A stretch of DNA of 64,000 nt from Aquilaria yunnanensis (Eukaryota; Streptophyta; Magnoliopsida; Malvales; Thymelaeaceae). Below are positions 1-11,225 of the stretch, in pieces. Positions within the stretch are counted from its first letter, which is position 1. Every line of letters begins with the position of its first letter. The notes under the pieces are model-generated. The model had not been told where the DNA came from. It ran no database searches and saw only the letters and a list, made by a program, of their open reading frames with translations. The translations under genes and the position numbers were made by a program. The DNA is taken from positions 47,321,001 to 47,385,000 of the forward strand of contig CM077594.1 of assembly GCA_039654915.1 (NCBI GenBank). The letters run 5' to 3'.

Positions 1-281
1 TTCACCGGGACCATGGCCATGACACCGAAGATTGTTTCCAGCTGAAGAAATATATCGAGTCCCTAATCAAACAGGGTCAACTCCGTCGATACTTGCGGAT
101 GCCTTCCCCAAAAGGAAGGAAGGAAGAACAAAAGAGGGGTGACAATGAAGAATATGACTCGGACAGACGTTGGAACCAAAGTCCTTGAAAAAATCTGCCA
201 CCATCAGCAAGGGTTATCCAAACCATCACTACTGGGATACCCTCGGCTGAGAGAAAGAGGAAGATAAGAGAAATCTCCGTA
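1..281 (+). pseudogene. M1 gag C-terminal part (broken)
   Basis: The frame opens in a zinc-knuckle-like stretch, FHRDHGHDTEDCF, followed by KKYIESLIKQGQLRRYL and a charged tail. The same block is in X (29659-29848) and M2 (57335-57450), where the leading Cys of the C-x-H-x-H-x-C pattern is also seen. The frame is interrupted by a TGA near 187, after a serine-proline pair. This is the gag/protease junction of the polyprotein. The gag protein of such elements packages the element RNA into virus-like particles. Confidence 0.8.
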
Positions 282-668
282 ATGGAGTACGGGAACTCCC
301 CAAGTAGACTCACTCATAAAGATGGGTCTACAGTAAAGTTCCCCCACGACGATCCACTCCTTGTCACCGCAAGGATAGGAAACTGGGATGCCAAAAGGGT
401 ACTCCTCGATGATGGCACAAACACCAACGTCATCTTTTCTCATTTGCTAACTAAGTTAGGGATTCCGAGAAGCGATCTCAGCCCAGTCAGCTCCCCCACC
501 ATCGGCGTCGGACCTTCCGAACTTCCAGTCCTCGGATATATTGACCTGCCTTTAATGTTGAAAGGGGTCTCACCCCATAGCCAGGAAGAGTTAATTGCCT
601 CCGACAGGATGAGATTTATAGTCATTGATGTGCCGTCAGCCTACAATACTATCCTCGGAAGGCAGACT
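282..668 (+). pseudogene. M1 aspartic protease, N-terminal part, cut by A1
   Basis: The frame from VMEYGN reads into a retropepsin-like domain. The active-site region is LLDDGTNTNVIF, with the D-x-G core and the two hydrophobics that precede it. It ends ITILGRQ-like at the A1 insertion and resumes at 3869 with the NFHIRPDVKYLTVTF block. X (29951-30427) and M2 (57334-56738 plus 49576 leftwards) show the same domain. The protease would process the gag-pol polyprotein. The open frame after 668 is A1 sequence and is not part of the protein. Confidence 0.85.
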
Positions 669-3600
669 TGTCACACCTCACACAGGCCCTGGCCTGTGAG
701 TCCCCAACCTGTCTCACAACCCAACTAAGAACTCGGCATCTAGCCCTCGGCCTAACCAACAGAACTAACCTTAAGTCTTATTTTCTTAAGGTAATGGGCC
801 TGGGAGGTGGCCCAGGTGGCTTTTAAACCAATCTAGTATTTACTTGCAGCGTAGGTAAAGCCCAAACCACTTTCTTGCATAACAAGCAAGGCAATAAATA
901 ATGCAACTTTCAGTGCATACATGGTGTGCAATCAAGTGTGCTACCTATATGGCGACCAAGAAGCCCACAATGTTGGTTTAGGTTTTGAAAACCACAAGAT
1001 ATAATGGATGTAGCTATCGGCCAGCAATCGTATATACAATGGAGCACCACAAATCTGATGAGGTCAAGCCAACAATATCATACAAGTGCCAAACCTTGGC
1101 CCATAATTCTCATAGCACAAAACCATACACATAACCATCCATACTCATACATAACTTGGCACACAAGGTTCTCAAAATAACATCACCGTCTAGGTATCCA
1201 AGACTACAAATATACACAACCAAAAGTGTAGTCTACCTAGCAAATAACATGGCCAAAATGCCAAGCATCCATAAGTTGTTCATGCCAAGTTATGTACAGA
1301 CCGAGACCCAAATCCTAGTGCTCAAACATCACCTTAAGGATCCCATACAAAAGCACACACTGCAACACCAAGCCCGTGGCCATATTCATGGTCATAAAGG
1401 TGAAAAGCAAAACCAGAGCTAAAGTCCAGATATCCATGCTCTCCTAGACAGTTCCCACTCTACAGCCTGCAAGCTTAAACCATAAGTCTCGGCCAACTCA
1501 CAATAAAACTTGCAAAAAATACTAAAGTGTCAAGCCAAGCACACATTGGCACATACCTTAGCAACAAAGCAAATAAACACTAAGTGCACACACAACGCAG
1601 CTTAGCACTACTCAGGCTGAATATCCTTGCCTGAAAAAAAAATGGAGAATGGGCAGTGAGTTTAACTTAGTAGGATTCACTTCATTATACCCAACTCTTA
1701 AAGAGTTTATTTAGTTAAGCCGAGTGAATACTCAAGGCTTAACCTCCAATTAGTTAGCTCAACCTGCAAAACAAACACAAAGACAAGAAAAGCAGGTGTA
1801 TCCATATACAATAACAATAGTGGGGACTAACATGCACAAGAAATCACCAAGGCACACAAGTACTCACACACACTTCACATTGTTGCTCTCGGCCATATAA
1901 GCCATACATGTAATCGTGTGCAATCCTTGCACATAATCTTACCAAAAACATTCCATATGGAGCTCCCAAAATGCCAAGCAAATAGGCCACATTCACTTGC
2001 ATTTTTAGTACATGTACTATAGTCAATTAGCTAATCAACATTGCAACCACATATAACCAATAAGCCCATCAAGCAACTAAGATCACATGGCAGATTTTTA
2101 ACCATCACTTAGCCACCTTAACACTTGAACCATGGCATATATTACCAAGCGAATTCAAGTGCAGTGAACCCTACCTCAAGCTCTCGGTCTCCAATAAAAC
2201 TTCAAATGTCCAAGTGCCTTTCAACCTCAATGCCTACCATAATAAGGCATAATCATTAACAACATAACCCATGGATCAAATACCATGATTTCAATGAAAG
2301 ACATTATCACCCAACACTTTTGAAGCTCTCGGCCATATAAGCCAAAATACTTAAACATAAGCTGCCCATTAATCTCACATACCATGAGCCATTATAATCT
2401 CCAATAAACAACAACCATGGCATTAATGCCAAGTAACCAAGTGAAATATACCTTTTCACTCTCATTCATACTTTCGGCCAAAGCACATATTTTCACATAG
2501 TTGTACTACTCAACATACCAATTCACTAAATGAGTATCCAAACAACTAGTGAACTCATTCATGGCACAATTACCATGCAAATAGGCAACATTACAAGTAA
2601 GCACCAATTCCACCCTTTCGGCCATAGTACCCATTTCACATACACATGTTCTTTATTCAATCCAATCCAACACATAACTACCAATGCATCATTAAGCATG
2701 GTTCATGGCGTCAATGCCATGTAAACAAAGGTTGGACATGAGTTACCTCCAAACTCACTTTCGGCCAAAGTACCAACTTGCACAATCTTGGTGTCCTTCG
2801 TCCAAACAACCTATCACAAGGTTAAATGATCATCAACAAGCATCACACATGGATTAATTTCCATGAATTCCAAGGAGAACACCAAGAACACATATTCAAC
2901 ACATTCGGCCATAGCTAGGTTTTCCACCAAGCATTTCAATTGCTTCAAATCTCCAAGCTTAGCAACAAATGAGTGTTCCAAAATCCTTGTTCATGGAAGG
3001 AAATACCATGGATTCAAGGAAAAACCAAGGTTACCTCAAGAACCCTAGCTCAATTTGCTCGGCCCTTCACCGATTCCTCATGAACAAAGCTTGATTCCAA
3101 GCAAGCACAAGCCGAATCCACTTCTCCAAGCTTGAATCCGCCCAAAACCTCAAGAACTTTGGATTTAGAAGCAAGATTGTGAAGGAACTCTCAAGGGTGC
3201 TTCGGTTTAACAAGGACAAGGGAGCTGAAATGAAGCAAATGACTTAGGCTAGTTTAGGCCGAAAGTCATTGGCTTTAGTTAGCCAAAAATACTAAGCTCA
3301 CTTCCATTTCCTTGCATGGCACATTAAAGCCCTTAAGTTCACTTGTGCACAAGGCTGCCACTCAATTTGGTATCTACATGTACACTTAAGTCCACACATG
3401 GCTCAAATTGCCAAGCAAATAAACAACACAAGTACCAATGTGTCATAAGTACTCATGCATAACCGGCCATGTAACTAAAATAAAGACTAGTTAGTTTAAC
3501 TAGTAACTAGTGAATAGTACACTAGTGGTAGACAAGATTTTGACTAGTAATCATTGTTGTCTCCCAAATTTGGGCTAGTCTTGCACTAGTCACCCATTAA

Positions 3601-3863
3601 ACTTGCATGGCTGAAATGATCAACTTGAAGTTGATAGTTTTAATTGTACCACTCATCTACGTGTACATTTTGGTCCCCTTTCTCTGTCTTCTGCCAGCTT
3701 TCCCATAGTACATTTTCTATGTGCAATTAAGTCCTGAAAGTCTCCAGTTTTGCACATAAGTCACTATGCCAGTCTCCTTGACTCCTATTTCTTCCCTTTC
3801 TGTTTTCTCTCATTTTTCTTGGTTCTCCTTGGCCTAAGCCAAGCACATAGGAGGTGCCTAACA
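669..3863 (-). mobile_element. A1: solo LTR, family A, 3195 bp, inside M1 protease
   Basis: On the + strand it starts TGTCACACC and ends GGTGCCTAACA, flanked by AGACT at 664-668 and 3864-3868. Four more copies occur here. No PBS, polypurine tract, coding domain or second LTR is present, so it is read as a solo LTR left by LTR-LTR recombination. I take the - strand as sense because the ends (TGTTAG...GTGTGACA) then match family B. TCGGCC boxes lie at 1889, 2329, 2474, 2618, 2761, 2905 and 3059, mostly 143-154 bp apart. A stem CCTGGG/CCCAGG is at 799-816. The size and ends suggest a Del/Tekay chromovirus LTR (inference). Confidence 0.88.
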
Positions 3864-3868
3864 AGACT

Positions 3869-4203
3869 CAGGGAAACTTCCATATTCGCCCAGACGTAAA
3901 GTACTTAACGGTCACCTTCGCTACCGAAGACAGAGACGCAGAAATCTTCATTGACCAAGCCAAAGTCAGAAAGGTCTTCATAAGGGCCAGACAAAGCCCA
4001 GCATAGATCCAAGTACAGACTTCGGCAAAAGAAAAAATGGTCTCGATCGATGGGGAAACAATAAAGGAGGAAACTGAAAGCCTTGAAAAAATAGAAACAG
4101 AGGATGTAGAGTTGATCCCTGGCCGAAACACCTGAATCGGGAAAAAATTGGCCAAGGAAGACAAAAAGAGGCTTGTATCCTTCTTGTGTATGAACAAAGA
4201 TCT
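3869..4203 (+). pseudogene. M1 protease C-terminus and protease-RT linker
   Basis: Resumes the M1 polyprotein after A1: VKYLTVTFATEDRDAEIFID, then an acidic linker, then GKKLAKEDKKRLVSFLCMNKD, and it is cut by W at the GATCT site. The frame resumes at 11221 with LFAYSPKDMLGVDP, matching X 30600-30718 without a gap. Stops (TAG near 4003 in an SPA-x-IQ context, TGA near 4134) break it. The linker tethers protease to reverse transcriptase. Confidence 0.82.
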
Positions 4204-5087
4204 TGATGGCCGATGTGCCCTCGCCCTGACTACTGATTTTCGGGGGAGGAGGCCACACGCCTGACATATATGACCTTGGAAGCCCCATCGCATCGACCTC
4301 GGAAATCTGCCATATCGCCTCTCCCTCGGAAGATGAATGAACCCACTTCGGAAGAATGGGTAACCCCAGAGAGACGGTATTACCCCGGGAAGAGGTCCCT
4401 GTTCGTCCCACTAAAAAGTAACGTCGGCCGAAAAGACTTCGGCGGAGTGATGCGGGATGCAAAGGAGCCTCTGACATGTTCGCCTGTACGCACCAGACGT
4501 TGACCTCAAGCATTTTGACAAGCCACTGTAGTCCGTGCTCTGGCACACTGAGACATGACTCTCGACAAATCACTGCCCGAGAAAGCCTGCACGCGGCTGG
4601 CCCCTTTTTCTGCTTAGAGGCACAGATGGCATCTTTCCATACACGTGTCACAATCAGAGGGGCCTATTTTCCCCTATTTATAGCAGGAAAGGCTCCTGAG
4701 AAAAGGGGGGCCTAAAGAAGACTCCAAAGTTCTAGCCTTCTCTTTTCTCTAAAAACATGCCGAAAAAATGCCTCCGGCGATATTCTTTCCCTTCCGTGCA
4801 TACCAGAGAAACCCTCCCGGCAAATCTATTTTGTGCTTACCCTTCGTCATTTAAAAGCACTGACTTGAGCGTCGGAGGCTCCTCCCCGGAAGACCACTCC
4901 GGGGACATCCTAACCCCTGTTTTCTCTTTTTTTCAGGCTGGACCACCTGAGGGCGTCCCCTTTCTCAGGCTCTCTCCAGCACCGCGAACCTTCTTTGGCG
5001 ACCGCCATCCATCACCAAACGGCCACGCGTGACATTCAACCATAGACCACGGCAAAAACACAAATGATGGCGAACGCGACGCCATCA
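4204..5087 (+). repeat. W 5' LTR
   Basis: Starts TGATGGCCGATG and ends GACGCCATCA. A TATA-like box (TATTTATA) lies at 4675-4682. The Tat U5 motif is at 4860-4918, with the stem CCCCGG (4884-4889) / CCGGGG (4899-4904). Confidence 0.93.
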
Positions 5088-5089
5088 TA

Positions 5090-5107
5090 TGGCGCCGTCT
5101 GTGGGAA
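5090..5107 (+). other. W primer binding site
   Basis: TGGCGCCGTCTGTGGGAA lies 2 nt after the 5' LTR. The first 9-10 bases fit the 3' end of a tRNA of the TGGCGCCG-type (Asp-like) used by plant Tat/Athila elements. X has the identical motif and M2 a near copy. Confidence 0.85.
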
Positions 5108-6540
5108 TTTTTTCAGGCAGCCGTGGTCAGAAACTCAGCGTGCTAAGGATAAAAGGTTCCCTGAGGCCCCCCCCTCCACGCCGGAGACTCGCCCGGCGGT
5201 CGAACGATTAAAGTACAAGGATTTCCCATCCCGGGGATGATAATCCCCCGAACATCGCTGTGGCTTCCCTGCATAAATTCCCACGCGTTACCATTGTCGA
5301 AATACAGCAGGGGATAGGCCAAAGATGTCCACATGCAAATATCAAGCCGAAGTTCTCCCCTCCTATCTCAATCCTTTTGACGAAGGGAGTAGGGGTGACC
5401 CAAGGGCTCAGGGGGAAACAAAGAGTAGTGGATGAATACCCAAAGGACGCGCTTTCCTTCGAAATAGGATGAAGGGGAAAGATAGGTCCGGTGCCGTCCA
5501 GAACCCCCGTCAAAAGAGTCCGGGCCAAAGAAAGGTTGTTGTTCCTCAGACAGCAAAACCAAGCCCACCACCCTGAAAAGACGCTTACGCATTGATGTTA
5601 AGCTGGCAAAAGGTCATGATCCTACTCCAACGGACACACCACCATCATCCAAAGAGGAGTCGCCACCTCACGTCATCAGAAGGAATAGAGTAAACGTGCA
5701 AGCGCGCCGAACTCCAAAGATACTGCATCGCGCGCAAGTCTAGGGGAGCAATATATAACCCCAAACCACTAGCATACTATTACCGAAAATCCCAGAACCA
5801 GAAAGAAGGAAAATCCAACGAGGGCCGAATATAGGTGACATCTAAAAGAAGGATCCCCCAGCCGAAGAAATGCCAGGTGCAAAAAACACTACGGCGCGGG
5901 AGCGGCACCTCGGAGGCCCGAGGATAGGGAAGTCACCTGAGTTAACATATTCGGTTAACAAAGTGTTGGACCACCCAAGTTTGGCACTTGCTAGGAATGA
6001 AAATATAGGACAAAGGAAGAACCCCACAAAAAGGCTTCTCCCTCATGAAGTGGTAATGAATGCAAAACATGCCCCGAAAAGTGGCGTCTCCCAGCAAGCC
6101 TGAAAAAATCTTCATGAAATGACGGAAAGTATAGAAAATGTTCCAGACAGTCTTCCTTGATTGAAAAGGAAGGACATCGGTAGGGAAGCCTAGACCCATT
6201 ATAGAAAGGCATCGGTAGAAAGAGGTGCAGAACAGCGCGCAAAAAAGAGGTGTGAACAAAATTTGTCCAAAATGGGCGAAAATGGCCAAAAATCCACCAG
6301 CACCTGAAAAACTGCCTTCAGAATAGAATGCCCAAAAGACTCCCGTCGGAATGAGTAACACCAAGAGATCGCCCTCAGCCCTCTACAAAAAAAAAAGGGA
6401 GAAGGTCCAGAATGGTTGAGGAAATTCCTTGTGGGAATAATCAGACAAACTTCCTGAAAAACCACAAAAAATACTCACCTGCAAAGACCAGTGCCTACTT
6501 GGAGCAATACAACTATCAAGTAAAGAGCGATTGTCCAGGG
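5108..6540. other. W leader, no recognisable gene
   Basis: This 1.4-kb stretch follows the PBS where gag should lie. I see no gag domain on either strand, and the open frames are short and unrelated to X or M2 gag. It holds purine-rich noncoding sequence that may keep packaging signals (inference). Confidence 0.6.
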
Positions 6541-7500
6541 GAAGTGTTTTCTCCGTAAAAGGTGGCCGTTAGCGCAAAATTGCGCCGAACGCCAAAGAGA
6601 GATCTCATTCTCCGAAAGGCCGAAGACAGACCCCCGAGGACTATCTTAGGGGAGAACTTCGGCCACCAAACTCGAGCCATTCCCCGGAGCATGAACGAGC
6701 TCAGGAAGGAAGAACGACCTTGGGAAGAACCAAACTCGAGCCATTCCCCGGAGCATGAATGAGCTCAGGAAGGAAGAACGAGCTCGGGAAGAACCAAACT
6801 TGAGCCATTCCCCAGAGCATGAACGAGCTCAGGAAGGAAGAACGAGCTCGGGAAGAACTGAACCTGAGCTATTCCCTGAAGCATGAATAAGCCTAGGAGA
6901 AGTATTTTCTCCGTAAAAGGTGGCCGTTAGCGCAAAATTGCGCCGAACGCCAAAAAGAGATCTCATTCTCCGAAAGGCCGAAGACAGACCCCCGAGGACT
7001 ATCTCAGGGGAGAACTTCGCCCACCAAACTCAGGGGAGAACTTCGCCCACCAAACTCGAGCCATCCCCCGGAGCATGAACGAGCTCAGGAGAGGTGTCTT
7101 CTCCGAAAAAGGTGACCATGGGCGCAAAATTCCGCTAACACCAAAAGTAGACCTCATTCTCCGAAACGCCAAATGTCGAATCCCGAGAATTACCTCAGAG
7201 GAGAACTTCGGCCGCTAAGGAAAAAGACCTCGCTTCCCGGTTGGTTTAACAGCTGAAATTGACCACCCAAAAGAGAACAAGTTGGGGAAGAAGGCACGGC
7301 CAAGAAAGAAGTAGCTTCGAAATGGGGAACCAAAATCGAGCCACTCCCTAAAGCGTAAACGAGCTCTGGAGAAATGTTTTCTCAGTAAAAGGTAGCCATA
7401 GGCGCAAAAGTGCGCTGAACGCCAAAAGGAGATCTCATTCTCCGAATGGGCCAAGATAGACCCCCGAGGACTAACTCAGGGGAGAACTTCGCCCACCAAA
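6541..7500 (+). repeat. W tandem array with integrase C-terminus-like units
   Basis: A block beginning TTTTCTCCGTAAAAGGTGGC recurs near 6546, 6903, 7090 and 7377. Each copy continues with a degenerate segment that translates as KRDLILRKAED, like KGDLVLRKAEFEP in the integrase tail of M1 (14125-14170). A smaller unit of about 64 bp, around GAGCCATTCCCCGGAGCATG, repeats about 3.7 times at 6665-6902. The array looks like amplified leftover pol sequence. Confidence 0.75.
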
Positions 7501-7962
7501 ACAACCTCGCTTGATTAAGGGCGAGGTCCGAAAGAAAGAATTATCAGCTTGGCAGCATCAAAGGGAGAAAATTGCAGAATTCTACATTTAGAATTTCATT
7601 CCGTAATTAGAATTTTTAAGTAAACAGGCTGTACTTAGAGAAATTTCTCTTTTCTCCTGCACAGGTTACCCGCCGAACAAGGCTAAAGCACGCATACTCA
7701 AAGGCTACGTTTTCCTTCTCTAAAGAGAAGGGCGGCATGGCATCCATCAAAGGCAATCTGAGTTTTCGCCTGAAAAATCTTTGGTAGCCGAAAAAATGAG
7801 GTCGGCCAGCAGAAAAGCCAGGGAGTGGTTCCCCAAAACTCCCGTAGCCGAAAGTGGCCATGGCAACTGGAAAAACAAAAAATGGCTCAAAGTGAAGAAA
7901 TAAGGAGGAATCCATTAAAGAAAGTCTTTGATACAAGAAGGGTACAAAAGACCCTAGAATAT
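7501..7962. other. W spacer between array and antisense gene
   Basis: No coding domain seen. By position it corresponds to the pol/antisense-gene spacer of M1, X and M2, but I could not align it by eye. Confidence 0.5.
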
Positions 7963-9655
7963 CTAAGGATCCCCGGTGACGCGAGAAGTTCCCGCTCCCG
8001 TCTCTTTAGCCGTCGCTCTCGGCGCAAGAAGAGGAACAGCTGGGAGGTTGAGGTGATCAGCTTTCGACCAAGCCCATCGAGGACCCGTGGGAATATCCAT
8101 GGTCGAAAGAAAGGAGGTCTCGAGGTCCGGATATCGTTGCAGAAATTGATGGCGAGCTAGACAAAAACCGTCCTGAAAGGACACCTTCGACATTTGGGCT
8201 GCTTTGTCTTGTTCTACGTCCAGCAAGTCCGCCTCATTCTCAAGAACAACAACCTTTTTCTCGAGACCCAGGACCTCCTCCTTTAGATCGGCTATCCTCC
8301 GCAGCAGTCCCTTCGCATTCCTCCTTTTTGCCGCCCTCCTCCTCAGAAAATAAACCCGGGCTTGAAGAGCCGCTTTTTCGGCAAGAGTTCTCTTCAGAAG
8401 GGCAGCTTCCTTTTCTTTCTCCTTCCGAAGGGTCTCATTGGCCGAAGTCAAACGCACAACCTCTTCGCCAAGGTCGTGCATTTTACAAGAAAAGTCCTTC
8501 AAAAGGTCTGATTAGCCTATCAAGAACTCATCCCAGAGCAAAGACACCTTCTCCCTAGCTATGCGCATTAACTTGACATTCGCTATGTCCAAGTTAACAC
8601 GGAAAAGCCTGGCCTTCTCCAGTTCACTTTCAGCCCGAGCTCAGGCAGAAGACTGCTCCGCCGCCCAAATTCGGAGGTGCTCACTATACCCCAAAAGCTG
8701 CAAAGGAGAAGGAGAAAATCCTCAGTAAAAGGAGCATAAGGGAAGGCAGAACACTTAGGTAAGAGAGAGGAGGCCAAAAGGATCACCTGAGCGGCGCGCT
8801 CAGAGACTCTAGCGGCAAGAATGTCTCCAGAAGCGCACTCCTTGGCAACCGCCTTAGAAGAAGCCTCAGTGAGAATACCCCTCGCCATCTGGGGAGCCAT
8901 CTCTTGGCAATCCCCGGAGAACAAGTTCATGTCCTCCGTGAAGGACCAAAACGGCTCCCTCGGAACTTTATCCTTTGGGAGAAGGGAGTCCCGAAGGGCC
9001 CTTCTTCGGGCATGATCAGTTATCCATACTGGGGCTGCTTGGTCCTTTGTAAAACGGTGGGGCGTAAGTTAGAAAGAGCTCCTCGAAAACATAAGTTATA
9101 AGGGAGCAAATGCCACAAGAGGATTCAACGTAAACCTGACGCAACCCCGGTTGTCTCCTCCAAAAAGGCCGGAGCATGCTTGCCCTTATCCTTGCGGTGC
9201 CTCCCCAGCCTTTTAGCAGTAGGACTCTTAGGCAAAGAGCCTAGAAGCTCCACCGACGAGGTATGACTCGACGGAGTGAAAAGGGTGACTACTCCGGCGA
9301 GCACCTCGGCTGCAGCACCAACAGCCTCAGAAGATGTTGCAGCTTCTTCGGAGGGGGCAGCAACCCTGGTAGATATCGGAGTGACATCAACCATGGCAAA
9401 GGTTGCAGCCGCGTCGGTGGAACTGGTTATCACATCAGTTGAGATAGCAGCCTTGGTGGAGGCACCAATAACTTCATCCACCTCCACCACATCTTCCGAA
9501 GGTGGAGTAAGGGCTCTCTTCTTGGACTTCTTGGCCGAAGAAGGTCCGCTCCCAGTAGACTTACGTCTTTTGAAGCCACTTTTCTTCGCCTGTTCTCCCT
9601 TCTCTTCCTGACCAAGGAAGAGACTCTTGTAGTAGTCGGCAGAATCATCAGCCAT
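7963..9655 (-). pseudogene. W antisense gene, exon-1 domain missing, decayed
   Basis: Reads from an ATG at 9655 (MADDSADYYKSLFLGQEEKG), aligning with exon 2 of the M1 gene (MGDQSSDFYKSLLLRQ). The ATG is preceded by TTGTTCAG, like the intron-1 acceptor of M1, but directly upstream is the leader: the exon-1 domain is gone. Then come a Thr/Ser/Ala-rich low-complexity segment, a conserved block (KVPREPFWSFTEDMNLFSGD, 8990-8790), an 89-bp GT-AG intron (8786-8698), AYS-like LLGYSEHLRIWAAEQ, a long charged coiled coil (8502-8230) and a C-terminal block ending at 7963. Stops near 8641 and 8515 and a frame change near 9125 break it. Function unknown. Confidence 0.82.
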
Positions 9656-9968
9656 CTCTGAACAAGGGGAAAAGCATCAATATGAGTCCAAAAATGGTTA
9701 GCCAAAAAACTAGGAAGTTGGCAGAAGTCAAAAGGAAGGCACTCAAGAAAAGCCTTGCCGAAATCAGGATTCCTAGATGCCGTCGTAAAAAAATCACTGG
9801 AAATCACTCCGCCGTGCAGACCGTTGCTAAAAGAAAAGCCATCGTAAATAATCACCGGAAATCGCTCCGCCGTACAGACCGTCGCTGAAAGAGATGGAAA
9901 AGGCATGAAAAAACGAGAGCAAAGGCAAGAGCAAGGAAAAAACAAATAAGAAGTCACACAGGAAAGGC

Positions 9969-9975
9969 TTATATA
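9969..9975 (-). promoter_or_regulatory. W antisense-gene TATA box
   Basis: On the - strand CTCTATATAAGCC, about 315 bp upstream of the antisense ATG. The same box stands upstream of the antisense gene in M1 (20693) and X (38956), and a variant is at 36537. Confidence 0.7.
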
Positions 9976-10297
9976 GAGCAGGGAAGGGCAATTGAAAAGG
10001 CGTCATAACTACTACGTGGGAGCGAAAAGTCACCATAATTACTCCTCCCACGCAAAAAGACGCGCCATACCAATCAGCGCTTGCCACGTGTCGACTATCA
10101 CGAAAAACTAGGGCATGTTTTCTAAGGCATGACAGTCCACTAATCTGAGACTGAAAAGACAAGATTGGAAATCTCGAAGACACCAAAAGACAGCTATGCG
10201 ACATCCGCCCGAGCAGACTACGCCCTTAAAATGGTGAAGTACCTTCCTTGCAAATGATATAAGCTGAATCCTCTAAAAGTGCTCCTGGAAGGGCTAC

Positions 10298-10320
10298 AAG
10301 CTGAAGTCACACTTCAGCCT
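10298..10320. other. W hairpin beside polypurine tract
   Basis: GCTGAAGT / ACTTCAGC with loop CAC, just before the polypurine tract. X has GCCGAAGT / ACTTCGGC at the same place, a paired change that preserves the stem. Confidence 0.75.
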
Positions 10321-10323
10321 CTC

Positions 10324-10336
10324 GAAGGAGGGCATG
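10324..10336 (+). other. W polypurine tract
   Basis: GAAGGAGGGCATG directly before the 3' LTR; primes plus-strand DNA synthesis in LTR elements. Confidence 0.85.
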
Positions 10337-11220
10337 TGATGGCCGAAGTGCCCTCACCCTGACTACTAATTTTCGGGGGAGGAGCCCACACGCCTGACAT
10401 ATATGACCTCGGAAGCCCCATCGCACCGACCTCGGAAATCTTCCATCTCGCCTCTCCCTCGAAAGACGAATGAACCCACTTCGGAAGAATGGGTAACCCT
10501 GGAGAGACGGTATCACCCCAGGAAGAGGTCCCTGTTCGTCCCACTAAAAAGTAACGTCGGTCGAAGGGACTTCGGCGGAGCGATGCGGGACGCAAAGGAG
10601 CCTCTGACATGTTCGCCTGTACGCACCAGACGTTGACCTCAAGCATTCTGACAGGCCACTGTAGTCCGTGCTCTGGCACACTGAGACACGACTCTCGACA
10701 AATCACTGCCCGAGAAAGCCTGCACGCAGCGGGCCCCTTTTTCTGCTTAGAGGTACAGATGGCATCTGTCCATACACGTGTCACAATCAGAGGGGCCGAT
10801 TTTCCCCTATTTATAGCAGGAAAGGCTCCTGAGAAAAGGGGGGCCTAAAGAAGACTCCAAAGTTCTAGCCTTCTCTTTTCTCTAAAAACATGCCGGAAAA
10901 ACGCCTCCGGCGAGATTCCTTCCCTTCCGTGCATACCAGAGAAACCCTCCCGGCAAATATATTTTGTGCTTACCCTTCGTCATTTAAAAGCACTGACTTG
11001 GGCGTCGGAGGCTCCTCCCCGGAAAACCACTATGGGGACCACCTAACCCCTATTTTCTCTATTTTTCAGGCTGGACCACCTGAGGACGTCCCCTTTCTCA
11101 GGCTCTCTCCAGCACCGGGAACCTTCTTCGGCCACCGCCATCCATCACCAGACGGCCACGCGCGACATTCAACCATAGACCACGGCGGAAACACAAATGA
11201 TGGTGAACGCGACGCCATCA
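10337..11220 (+). repeat. W 3' LTR
   Basis: 884 bp, the same length as the 5' LTR, with TG...CA ends and the GATCT duplication after it. TATA-like box at 10808-10815; U5 motif at 10993-11050. Confidence 0.93.
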
Positions 11221-11225
11221 GATCT

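Larger units (their letters stand above)
4204..11220 (+). mobile_element. W: non-autonomous Tat-type LTR element, complete, 7017 bp
   Basis: LTRs of 884 bp (4204-5087 and 10337-11220), TG...CA ends and GATCT at 4199-4203 and 11221-11225. PBS at 5090 and polypurine tract at 10324. Between them I find no gag, protease, RT or complete integrase. What is there is a leader, a repeat array at 6541-7500 and a degraded antisense gene at 7963-9655. By eye the two LTRs differ at about 20 of the first 265 positions, mostly transitions, so the insertion is not recent. Mobilisation would need proteins from related Tat elements such as M1 or X (inference). Confidence 0.93.

Noticed and set aside
2670..2690. 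Short CA-rich runs (also near 1865, 16470, 22675, 50810) as microsatellites
   Set aside because: Only a few dinucleotide units each, part of the conserved family A sequence.
669..3863. Periodic boxes in family A as a CRISPR-like or satellite array
   Set aside because: Units are highly degenerate, have no constant repeat/unique spacer pattern, lie in a plant LTR and carry retrotransposon ends with a TSD.
3905..4651. Long minus-strand open frame at the W/M1 border
   Set aside because: It runs from W LTR sequence into the M1 linker on the wrong strand; a similar frame appears in the W 3' LTR (10314-10784). It reflects LTR composition and has no domain.
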